DNA of 33,704 nucleotides, from the NCBI GenBank assembly GCA_007130885.1, contig SLRQ01000067.1, forward strand, positions 1 through 33,704. The letters are read 5' to 3'. Source of the stretch: Deltaproteobacteria bacterium. GTDB taxonomy: Bacteria > Myxococcota > Myxococcia > SLRQ01. Below the pieces are notes generated by a model that saw only the letters and a program-made list of their open reading frames with translations, made no database searches and had not been told where the DNA came from. Below, one piece after another: positions 1 to 6,739 of this stretch; position 1 is the stretch's first letter; each line of letters begins with the position of its first letter. Both the position numbers and the translations under genes were made by a program.

Positions 1-1
1 G

Positions 2-712
2 CAGAATAACGGCACGGACGACCTCGCAATCGATGAGGACGGTGTGTTTACGTTCGAGACACCCATCGAGGATCAAGAGTCTTACGAGGTGACCGTTGAT
101 TCGCGACCTTCAGAGCCCTCGCAGACCTGCGCCGTCACCGGCGGCACCGGCACGATTGACGCCGCGGACGTTACCACCATCGAGGTAGTCTGTCAGACCG
201 ACTCCTTTTCGGTTGGGGGGACGGTGTCCGGCCTCGAGGGCTCCGGGTTGGCTCTGCGGAACAACGGCGCGGACGACCTCGCAATCTATGAGGACGGCTC
301 CTTCACGTTCGAGACGTCTCTTGAGGATCATACATCTTATGATGTGACCGTTCTCACGCAGCCGAGCAACCCTTCGCAGACCTGCGCCGTCACCAGCGGC
401 ACCGGCACGATTGACGCCGCGGACGTTACCACCGTCGACGTCTCTTGCGAGCCTCCAGAGGAACAAGACGGTAACGGCGCGGGCGATGAGAAACCCGATG
501 AGCCGAACGATGAGCCAGCGGAAGAGGAAGACGATGAGTACGTCGAGGAGAAAGCGATAATCGACGACGAGCCTGGCTGCGGGTGCAGTACCTCGGCTTC
601 CTCTCCAGGCGCAGCCGGCTTGACGTGGCTACTAGTCGTGCTCATCCCTTTCTTCGCTCGCAGACCTAGGGGGGTTGCCAGACGGGGTTGCCGGACGCAA
701 TTGCCGAGCTAA
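2..712 (+). CDS. C-terminal part of a repeat-containing surface protein with MYXO-CTERM-like tail (partial at left edge)
   Basis: The frame is open from base 2, so the gene starts outside the window. What is visible is the end of one beta-sandwich-like repeat and one full repeat. The shared pattern is GGTVSGL, then NNGxDDLAI, FTFET, a QTCAV cysteine and a closing V-x-V-x-C, with a period of 85 residues. The two Cys per repeat could form a disulphide in an exported protein. An acidic Pro/Glu/Asp-rich linker follows. The protein ends in a GCGC motif, a hydrophobic segment (LTWLLVVLIPFF) and an Arg-rich end, which is the architecture of MYXO-CTERM sorting signals. In Myxococcota such tails mark surface-anchored or processed exported proteins. 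The role of the protein is unknown. The repeat type is widespread in secreted bacterial proteins, so it gives no specific function. Confidence 0.75.
   Translation, partial: QNNGTDDLAIDEDGVFTFETPIEDQESYEVTVDSRPSEPSQTCAVTGGTGTIDAADVTTIEVVCQTDSFSVGGTVSGLEGSGLALRNNGADDLAIYEDGSFTFETSLEDHTSYDVTVLTQPSNPSQTCAVTSGTGTIDAADVTTVDVSCEPPEEQDGNGAGDEKPDEPNDEPAEEEDDEYVEEKAIIDDEPGCGCSTSASSPGAAGLTWLLVVLIPFFARRPRGVARRGCRTQLPS
5..433 (+). repeat. 255-bp in-frame tandem repeat (about two copies visible)
   Basis: Matching segments sit exactly 255 bp apart: position 5 matches position 260 (aataacggc/aacaacggc), and position 119 matches position 374. The stretches at 119-178 and 374-433 differ at a single base I could see (cggcggc versus cagcggc), whereas the DNA between them is more diverged. 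Such near-identity of one block suggests recent duplication or gene conversion within the repeat protein. More copies are likely to the left of the window. Confidence 0.8.
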
Positions 713-724
713 TATTTTTTTGGT

Positions 725-1141
725 ATGAGCTTCCATGTGATGAGTTGCGCTCGAAGGATGGAGATACGGCTGATTGCCGGAGCATCCGCTTTGATGCTTT
801 TCGCCGGCCCACTTGCCGCGATAGTCCATCTTCTCGATAGCGACCATGCACACGCTTGGTGCACAAACCATCAGAAGATGGTTCACATTGATTCCGGCGG
901 AAAGGCCGTCGGATCGAAAAGCGAGACCAGGACATCGCTTTGGGATCTAGGGCACTCCCATGAAGCGGGGCATCAGGACTGTCCCTTTTTCGCCGCACCC
1001 CGCATACCTCTCGCAAAGATACCGGAACTCGAACCATTGCAGGCCGAGTACACCGGTTCCGCACTCGCATTACTTGGCCGCGGCTATACACTCAGTGTTC
1101 TGTCGAGAGCACCCAAGCACGGCCCACCGCTGAAGACCTAG
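725..1141 (+). CDS. Small His-rich exported or membrane-anchored protein of the metal locus
   Basis: This 138-residue frame (127 or 133 residues if the in-frame ATGs at 758 or 740 are used) has one N-terminal hydrophobic segment (about LIAGASALMLFAGPLAAIVHLL). A His/Cys-rich stretch follows, with DSDHAHAWCTNHQ and later GHSHEAGHQDCPFF. No Shine-Dalgarno sequence clearly decides between the starts. The hydrophobic segment could be a signal peptide or a signal anchor, which puts the His-rich part in the periplasm. It lies directly upstream of a barrel and the ZnuABC-like genes, so a role in binding a divalent metal is a reasonable inference, but I do not recognise a named family. The stop codon is part of an inverted repeat. 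Confidence 0.6.
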   Translation: MSFHVMSCARRMEIRLIAGASALMLFAGPLAAIVHLLDSDHAHAWCTNHQKMVHIDSGGKAVGSKSETRTSLWDLGHSHEAGHQDCPFFAAPRIPLAKIPELEPLQAEYTGSALALLGRGYTLSVLSRAPKHGPPLKT

Positions 1142-1176
1142 TGCCCCTTGTGCGGAACTAGACGCACCGGGCACTA
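1139..1176 (+). other. Strong inverted repeat at the 3' end of the His-rich gene
   Basis: Arms of 8 bp, tagtgccc (1139-1146) and gggcacta (1169-1176), are perfect complements and enclose a second pair, gtgcg (1150-1154) and cgcac (1163-1167). The outer arm includes the TAG stop of the upstream gene. There is no T-run after it, so it is not a canonical intrinsic terminator. It could stabilise mRNA, separate the two genes or act as an operator. Confidence 0.5.
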
Positions 1177-1198
1177 GAACACTCGGTCGTCTGTCCCG

Positions 1199-1244
1199 AA
1201 CAAAGCCTGCTATGCCACTCCCTTCACGTGGTTATGGCTTTGTT
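1199..1244 (+). other. Second inverted repeat in the leader of the outer-membrane gene
   Basis: The perfect 9-bp arms aacaaagcc (1199-1207) and ggctttgtt (1236-1244) enclose a 28-nt loop that contains ccac/gtgg (1215-1218 and 1228-1231). The non-coding stretch 1142-1448 holds this and the preceding hairpin. I see no convincing small ORF, tRNA or known riboswitch in it. A metal-responsive operator or structured 5' leader is possible but unproven. Confidence 0.4.
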
Positions 1245-1448
1245 GCGAAGGCGATGAGTGATCTTTCACGGATGCACGTCACGCTCGCCTAGTTATGACC
1301 GGCTCATTTTTAGGCGTGGCGACAAGGCGGCGAAACTACTGTCCGCTAGGCGGATGCATCCAACGAACGAAGCGTGCCGTCCGTCGTTCCGTCCCTAGTG
1401 CCGGGCGCGGCCGGAGCTTTCAACACTCCAATGCGGCAGGAGATTTAC

Positions 1449-2696
1449 GTGAAGACCGTGCTACTTATTGCAATACCGCTCGCTTTAGCCATTCAGGAAG
1501 GAGAGCACAGCAGCCAACCTCGCGACGATGATATTCCAGAGGACATCTCGCAGGAGGACATCGAAGCCATAGAGCGTGCTCTCGACCTCGATGATGATGA
1601 CGAGATCGACGAAGCGCCTCGGCCTCGAGAGACTGAGCGAGAAGTTCCGCGATCAGTACCCTCGGCGGCGAGCATGAATCCTGAGATTTCTCTCATAGCC
1701 AACTTCGCGCTGGCGGCTTTCTCCAGTGAACCCAGACAAACAGGTGCTCATGATCCTCTAGAGACAGGCTTCAACTTCCAGCAATTGGAGCTGGCTGCCA
1801 CCTCCGCGGTGGACCCGTACTTCAGGCTCGATGCATTCGTGGTGTTTTCACTGTTTGGAGTGGAGGTCGAGGAGGCCTACGGGACCACTCTGGCGCTGCC
1901 GTTCAACCTTCAGGCTCGAATTGGTCAGTTTCTGACTCGAGCCGGAAGAATCAATCCCACTCACCCTCATGAATGGCTCTTCGAGGATCAGCCTCTCGTC
2001 TTGGGCAAGTTCTTCGGAGGAGAAAACAACCGAGGTCTAGGTGTGGAGCTTTCCTGGTTGGCACCACTACCCTGGTATGTTGAAGCGTTATGGAGCATCA
2101 ATGACGGAAGGGGCGCTTCCACGGCTCGATCGTTCTGGGGAGCAGACACCTTGGCTGTTGACTCTCCTCTGGACTTTCAGAATCTACTCGCTGTTCGCCA
2201 GTTCTTTACTCTTTCGGACGATCTGTCGCTCATGCTGGGGCTTACCGGCATAACAGGCCCCAACCCCACCGGACCATACAACCGCACGGACATATACACG
2301 GCCGATGCCTATCTCCGGTGGCGACCTATCGCAAAGGGACGGGGCGACCGGCACGTTTCGCTACAAGCCGAAGCATGGAATCGAAGACGTCAGGTGCCGG
2401 GCGATATTCTAGTTGATTACGGTGGATACGCCTATGCTGTCTGGCGTTTCGCCCTCCGCTGGGAAACCGGCGTGCGGGCCGAAGCTGTAACAGGGATCGA
2501 GAACGATCCGTTAGATCCGGACTGGACCGGCACGCGTCAGCGCTACAGCGCGGTTCTCACATTTCGGCCAACAGAGTTCTCGAGACTCCGCCTCCAGGCT
2601 GCACGAGACGATGCGGCATGGTTCGAAGAAACCGGCTACTCCATTTTCCTTGCGACCGAGCTCGGCATCGGAGCACACGCCGCACACCCATTCTAA
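1449..2696 (+). CDS. Predicted outer-membrane beta-barrel (porin-like) of the metal-uptake locus
   Basis: I place the start at GTG 1449 because aggag (1438-1442) lies 6 nt upstream and the protein then begins with a signal peptide (VKTVLLIAIPLALAIQEG). The result is about 415 residues. A frame opening at 1374 would add 25 residues before the signal peptide. After the signal comes a very acidic region (DDDIPEDISQEDIEAIERAL, DLDDDDEIDE). The remainder alternates polar and hydrophobic residues with many aromatic ends (for example YFRLDAFVVFSLFG, VSLQAEAWNRRR, YAVWRFALRWETG), as in beta-barrels. No TonB plug domain is evident, so a porin-like barrel fits better than a TonB-dependent receptor, although related proteins beside zinc transporters are often annotated that way. 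Next to znuA it probably passes metal across the outer membrane. That role is inferred from context. Confidence 0.65.
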   Translation: MKTVLLIAIPLALAIQEGEHSSQPRDDDIPEDISQEDIEAIERALDLDDDDEIDEAPRPRETEREVPRSVPSAASMNPEISLIANFALAAFSSEPRQTGAHDPLETGFNFQQLELAATSAVDPYFRLDAFVVFSLFGVEVEEAYGTTLALPFNLQARIGQFLTRAGRINPTHPHEWLFEDQPLVLGKFFGGENNRGLGVELSWLAPLPWYVEALWSINDGRGASTARSFWGADTLAVDSPLDFQNLLAVRQFFTLSDDLSLMLGLTGITGPNPTGPYNRTDIYTADAYLRWRPIAKGRGDRHVSLQAEAWNRRRQVPGDILVDYGGYAYAVWRFALRWETGVRAEAVTGIENDPLDPDWTGTRQRYSAVLTFRPTEFSRLRLQAARDDAAWFEETGYSIFLATELGIGAHAAHPF

Positions 2697-2717
2697 AGGC
2701 GGCGGGAGATTCAAATA

Positions 2718-3710
2718 ATGCGACGAAAACAATTCCTTCGCTCATTCATTTCCACGCCACGAGGCTCGGACCATGTTCGGTTGCTACTCATTGCTTTCGT
2801 ATTTGTGTTTTTACTTTCGCCATGGACAGCGCAAGCGGCGAAGGTGCGTGTAGTGGCGACGGTGCCGGACCTTGCCGCCATAGCCCAGGCCGTGGGCGGA
2901 GACCATGTAGAGGTGCGCGGCCTCGCTCTTCCTACTCAAGACGCTCATTTCGTCGACGCAAAGCCAAACATGGCTCTCATGGTCAACAGAGCCGACCTTT
3001 TGATACTGGTAGGCCTTGATCTGGAGATCGGGTGGCTACCCACCTTGCTTACGGGAGCCCGCAACCCGCGTGTGCAGCCAGGCATGCCCGGCTATCTCGA
3101 CGCAGGCGCCTACGTCAATGTCAAAGGAATACCCACGACACCCATCGACAGATCAATGGGCGACATACACCCGGGAGGCAACCCTCATTACCTACACGAC
3201 CCAAATCAGGGCCTCCGTGTCGCCAACGCCATTGCGGAAAGACTCTCGAGGATCGACCCAAAAAACGCCCAGCACTACCAAGATCGCCTATCCGAATTCA
3301 AAGACGTAGCTTCTAGAAGGATTCAGCGCTGGGAAGCAAAGATCGAGCCCCACAGCGGTGCAAGAGTAGTCACTTATCACGCTTCCTGGATTTACTTACT
3401 CGATTGGCTGGAAATGGAAGAGATTGACACCATAGAACCCAAGCCAGGCATTCCCCCGTCCCCGGCACACGTGGCCCGTCTATTGGCTAGGATGAGAGCC
3501 CAACCACCTGCCTTGATCCTGCAAGAGGCTTACTACCCCACAGCAACGGCGCGCATGCTGGGCGAACGTGCTGGAGTGCCGGTTTTGGTGCTGCCCGGCG
3601 GAACCGACTTCCAAGGCGGAGAAGCTTATCTTGATCATATTGAAAACAACGTGCGAGCCATTGCGGAAGCACTAGAGAAGTCTACGCGTGAGGATCGGCC
3701 CAATGACTAA
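2718..3710 (+). CDS. znuA: Metal ABC transporter periplasmic binding protein (ZnuA/TroA cluster A-I)
   Basis: This 330-residue protein has a signal peptide that probably ends after AQA near residue 40. It captures Zn2+ or Mn2+ in the periplasm and hands it to ZnuB/ZnuC. The expected ligand set of the cluster A-I family is visible: His77 (DAHFVD), His157 in NPHYLHDP, His221 (TYHASW) and Asp297 (GGTDFQGG). The GDIHPGGNPHY signature is also intact. The His/Asp-rich loop found in many strictly zinc-specific ZnuA proteins is absent, so the metal cannot be fixed from sequence; the His-rich neighbours favour zinc. Start ATG 2718 has gggag at 2704-2708. The gene overlaps the next start by 8 nt, which suggests translational coupling in one operon. 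Confidence 0.88.
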   Translation: MRRKQFLRSFISTPRGSDHVRLLLIAFVFVFLLSPWTAQAAKVRVVATVPDLAAIAQAVGGDHVEVRGLALPTQDAHFVDAKPNMALMVNRADLLILVGLDLEIGWLPTLLTGARNPRVQPGMPGYLDAGAYVNVKGIPTTPIDRSMGDIHPGGNPHYLHDPNQGLRVANAIAERLSRIDPKNAQHYQDRLSEFKDVASRRIQRWEAKIEPHSGARVVTYHASWIYLLDWLEMEEIDTIEPKPGIPPSPAHVARLLARMRAQPPALILQEAYYPTATARMLGERAGVPVLVLPGGTDFQGGEAYLDHIENNVRAIAEALEKSTREDRPND

Positions 3711-4596
3711 ACTCAAAAGCTCGCAGAAGTGCTCTTCGTTTCACGCCCAGGCGTTTTTACTCTCCTTTCTTTTTCACACTGCCTGCGCCTTCGCACCTGG
3801 AGAAGCTTTTGGGGAGCTTCGAGCCGATCTCGCCGGCAGCATCGAGAACCGCGGTCGAGTGACAGATGAAGGCTGGCTGCAAGTCGTCGGCTCCTGGGAG
3901 GTTCGCCTGGAACGAGTCGAAATCGACATAGCGTCGGTCGACCTCATAACTTCAACGGGTGAAACATCTGGAACCTCCGATGCATCCTTCGATCCCTCCA
4001 GGCCGCCACCCGGCTGGCTATGTCACGGCGACCATTGTCATACGCCTGATGGCGATACGGTCTCCCTCGAAGAAGCAGCGGCAATGTTTCGGGGCGATGC
4101 GGAAGGCCCTTCGATTTTTGTTTCCTTGCCTGCGAACGAAACGCTGGACCTACTCGACGACGAATCCGTTATCGATCTAACGCACTGCACCCCCTCCTGC
4201 CAGATGCGCCGAGGCTTCGCTGACATCATCACCTTGAATATCGACTATCTCCATATTGAGGGCCGGGTGCGCGATCTCCAGCCTGAAAATCGATTGGATG
4301 CGGAGACAGTACCGCTTACCGTAAGTTTGGCAACGCCGCACACTTCAGTTACAACTTTTTTTGATGAACACTTGAAGTTTGACAGAGGCCTTCCTCCCCA
4401 TGCGCGTTTGGAAATGGAGCTTCTGATTCAGCCCTCGCTTCTGGACGGATTTCCCTTTGATGATCTCGTCTTGAATGGCGAGATATCCCTCGAATTTGAC
4501 CATGAATCTCGCATTATATCTCAAGCGACCGAAATTATCCTCGAGAATGTGGAAGCGTCTCAAATAGGGATTGTAGTTTCTCGAACAAACGAATGA
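3703..4596 (+). CDS. Exported protein with Cys/His metal-binding motifs, unknown family
   Basis: The start ATG 3703 overlaps the end of znuA by 8 nt and gives 297 residues; GTG 3688 would add five more. The N-terminus is hydrophobic (AFLLSFLFHTACAFAPG) and fits a Sec signal. The mature part looks beta-rich and acidic. It carries CHGDHCH about 110 residues in and a second pair THCTPSC about 60 residues later, both plausible metal sites. It then has alternating beta-type stretches such as TLNIDYLHIEGRVRD and LVLNGEISLEFDHESRI. I do not recognise a family. Its position between znuA and a His-rich lipoprotein, inside a tight operon, implies a periplasmic job in metal handling: storage, delivery to ZnuA or sensing. 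A disulphide-bonded structural role for the Cys residues is the alternative. Confidence 0.7.
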   Translation: MTKLKSSQKCSSFHAQAFLLSFLFHTACAFAPGEAFGELRADLAGSIENRGRVTDEGWLQVVGSWEVRLERVEIDIASVDLITSTGETSGTSDASFDPSRPPPGWLCHGDHCHTPDGDTVSLEEAAAMFRGDAEGPSIFVSLPANETLDLLDDESVIDLTHCTPSCQMRRGFADIITLNIDYLHIEGRVRDLQPENRLDAETVPLTVSLATPHTSVTTFFDEHLKFDRGLPPHARLEMELLIQPSLLDGFPFDDLVLNGEISLEFDHESRIISQATEIILENVEASQIGIVVSRTNE

Positions 4597-4638
4597 CTCC
4601 AGCAAATAGAACCATCAACAACCAACAAGGAGCATAGA

Positions 4639-5121
4639 ATGACTCGCTCAATCGCACTGACACTATTCATTTTCATCGCCGCGAGCTTTACCGCCTCATG
4701 CGGTAACGACGACCACGATCACGAACACGAGCACCATGACATAGTCGCTATTGAAATTGTAGACCGCGGTCAAACGGAAATGCCTACAATCGCCACCTGG
4801 ACGGCCGATTCGGGATGGACCGGTGGCCTGCCTGAAGCAAGCCTATCAGCCGATAACCCTCGCATTTCCTTGGGCGTTAGAGCACTATGCAGCCACGGCG
4901 ATGATCTCATTCAGAAGAATGAGGACCTGGAGGCCCGTTACAAGTTGGCCGAGGGTGCCCCTGGCGAAATCATAGATCTAGATCGTAACGATGTGTTTCA
5001 CGGTGACCACGTCCACATTTATGGCGTTTCGGCCGGCACGACCCAGGTAGAGTTTTTGGTCTGGCATGTGGATCACGCTGATGCGGTGACAGAGCCCATC
5101 GCCATCACCATCATCGATTAG
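4639..5121 (+). CDS. His-rich lipoprotein of the metal-uptake operon
   Basis: This 160-residue protein starts at ATG 4639 with aaggag 6 nt upstream (4627-4632). It begins with a lipoprotein signal whose lipobox is FTASC, so Cys21 is the predicted lipidated residue. Immediately afterwards comes a flexible His/Asp cluster, NDDHDHEHEHHD, typical of proteins that buffer zinc or nickel. A compact C-terminal domain carries further His residues (FHGDHVHIYG and WHVDHADA). The cluster resembles the His-rich segments of zinc chaperones, but overall homology to a named family is not evident to me. It is followed 11 nt later by the ATPase gene. The likely role is as a membrane-tethered metal collector feeding ZnuA, inferred from composition and context. 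Confidence 0.75.
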   Translation: MTRSIALTLFIFIAASFTASCGNDDHDHEHEHHDIVAIEIVDRGQTEMPTIATWTADSGWTGGLPEASLSADNPRISLGVRALCSHGDDLIQKNEDLEARYKLAEGAPGEIIDLDRNDVFHGDHVHIYGVSAGTTQVEFLVWHVDHADAVTEPIAITIID

Positions 5122-5132
5122 GCGTTCGCTCC

Positions 5133-5876
5133 ATGAACACCGCGGGTCATAAGAGCCTATCCACAAGGGAACTAGTCGTCGGCTACGACGGCAACGGCAT
5201 TCTGCCCCCCATCGATCTGACGATAGAGAGAGGATCGATATGGGTCGTGCTGGGACGAAACGGAGCGGGAAAGACTTCCTGGATGCGCACTGTGCTGGGC
5301 TTGCTACCAGCCGTGTCGGGGCAGGTAACTAAAGCGCCGGGCACGCGCCTAGCCTACGTTCCTCAAAGACAAGTCCTCGATCCAATTGTTCCGGTGCGTG
5401 CGGCGGATGTAGTAGCAATGGGTGCCGAGCACGGTTTGTCTTTTCTCAAGCCTTTCGGGAAGGTTTTGCGGGAGAAGGTAACATCGGCTCTCGCCGAAAT
5501 GGGAATTGATGATTTGTCGAACAAGCCATTCCGTGATCTTTCAGAAGGACAAAAACAGAAGGTGCTTCTGGCACGCTGCATCGCCGGCGGACCTGATATA
5601 GTTTTCCTTGACGAACCCATGGCTACAATGGACATCGTAGCCGAGCGTGAAGTGCTGGGCTTGATTCAGGATCTGCGACAACGCAGGGGAACAACGGTAG
5701 TAATAGTCGCGCATCACCTTCAGGTGGCCGCGAATCTAGCCGATGGAGTTTTGTTCGTCGACAAGGACGCTCAAACGGTGTGCGCCGGTACTCCGAGGGA
5801 AGTCTTCGAGCATTCTTCATTTCGGCACCGCTACGGTGACTTGGCCATGGGACTCTTTAAGGATATGCAACAATGA
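5133..5876 (+). CDS. znuC: Metal ABC transporter ATP-binding protein (ZnuC-like)
   Basis: This 247-residue cytoplasmic ATPase powers metal import through ZnuB. All nucleotide-binding elements are intact: Walker A GRNGAGKTS at residues 41-49, Q-loop YVPQRQ near 75-80, signature LSEGQKQK from 136, Walker B IVFLDEP at 156-162, and the H-loop His194 in VAHH. Length and motifs match the Zn/Mn-type subfamily. The stop overlaps the permease start by 4 nt (ATGA at 5873-5876), so the two are translationally coupled. The start at ATG 5133 is weakly supported by a ribosome-binding site, but it places the first beta strand correctly. Confidence 0.9.
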   Translation: MNTAGHKSLSTRELVVGYDGNGILPPIDLTIERGSIWVVLGRNGAGKTSWMRTVLGLLPAVSGQVTKAPGTRLAYVPQRQVLDPIVPVRAADVVAMGAEHGLSFLKPFGKVLREKVTSALAEMGIDDLSNKPFRDLSEGQKQKVLLARCIAGGPDIVFLDEPMATMDIVAEREVLGLIQDLRQRRGTTVVIVAHHLQVAANLADGVLFVDKDAQTVCAGTPREVFEHSSFRHRYGDLAMGLFKDMQQ

Positions 5877-6739
5877 TCGAGCAGCCAACTCTGGGCGAAC
5901 TCTGGGCCAGCCGCGATCTGTTTCGCGACCCTATCTTGGCCGCAACCGCTGCGGGAACGATACTCGGCTGGCTCGGAGTCTACGTGGTGCTACGACGAAT
6001 GGTATTCGTAGCCGCGGCCGTCTCACAGGCCGCCGCACTCGGGGTCGCCCTGGCCTTCTACGCGCAGATACATCTTGCAACAGACGTCAGTCCTGTTCTG
6101 GGAGCGGTTTCGTTGACCTTTTTGGTGAGCCTTCTGTTCATGCTCGATCCGTTACGCCTGCGCATCACTCGTGAATCGATACTGGGGCTGGCTTTTGTTT
6201 TCGCCGGCGGTTCAGCCGTTGCGATTGGAGATAGAATCAGCCAAGAGGCTCATGAAATAGGTTCGATCTTGTTCGGAACAGCCGTGCTGGTTCGCACCTT
6301 TGACCTTTGGCTGATATTGATCCTGGCCTCGCTGCTGCTCATCGGGCACATATGGACGACTCGCGGGATGCTTCTTAGTTCCTTCGATCCCGACGCGGCC
6401 CGAGTGCAGGGTTTACCAATACGCTTGCTTGACGCCTTCCTTTTTCTTTCCGTCGGAGCAATGGTGGCCGTCGCGACCCGCGCGCTGGGTGCCTTACCGG
6501 TTTTCGCCTTCACGGTCCTTCCGGCAATGGCGGCTCTCGCAATCGGCGGAAGACTATGGTTCGTACTGATACTCTCTGCTTGCTTGGGCGCACTATCCGG
6601 TGGGCTCGGTTATGTCCTGGCTTTCATGCGCGATCTACCCGTCGGGGCGTCTCAAACCATCGTAGCCGCCTGTTGGGTAGGTGCTGCTCTTTTGGTTCGT
6701 TTGCTCATTCCCCGGGTGGGAGGCCTGCTCGGGCGCTAA
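5873..6739 (+). CDS. znuB: Metal ABC transporter permease (ZnuB/ABC-3 family)
   Basis: This 288-residue integral membrane protein has about eight hydrophobic segments, in the ABC-3 family pattern. Landmarks are GWLGVYVVLRRMVFVAAAVSQAAALGVA near the N-terminus and the cytoplasmic coupling region FDPDAARVQGLPIRLLDAFLF in the middle. The C-terminal part has a run of small residues (GALSGGLGYVLA). It forms the inner-membrane channel for the metal delivered by the ZnuA-like protein. The ATG overlaps the znuC stop. The last 35 bp (6705-6739) overlap the end of the convergent radical SAM gene, so the locus ends here without room for an intergenic terminator. Confidence 0.9.
   Translation: MIEQPTLGELWASRDLFRDPILAATAAGTILGWLGVYVVLRRMVFVAAAVSQAAALGVALAFYAQIHLATDVSPVLGAVSLTFLVSLLFMLDPLRLRITRESILGLAFVFAGGSAVAIGDRISQEAHEIGSILFGTAVLVRTFDLWLILILASLLLIGHIWTTRGMLLSSFDPDAARVQGLPIRLLDAFLFLSVGAMVAVATRALGALPVFAFTVLPAMAALAIGGRLWFVLILSACLGALSGGLGYVLAFMRDLPVGASQTIVAACWVGAALLVRLLIPRVGGLLGR

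Noticed and set aside
713..724. T-run between the first two genes as an intrinsic terminator
   Set aside because: Only a 3-bp stem can be formed in front of it, with three direct ttgcc copies rather than an inverted repeat.
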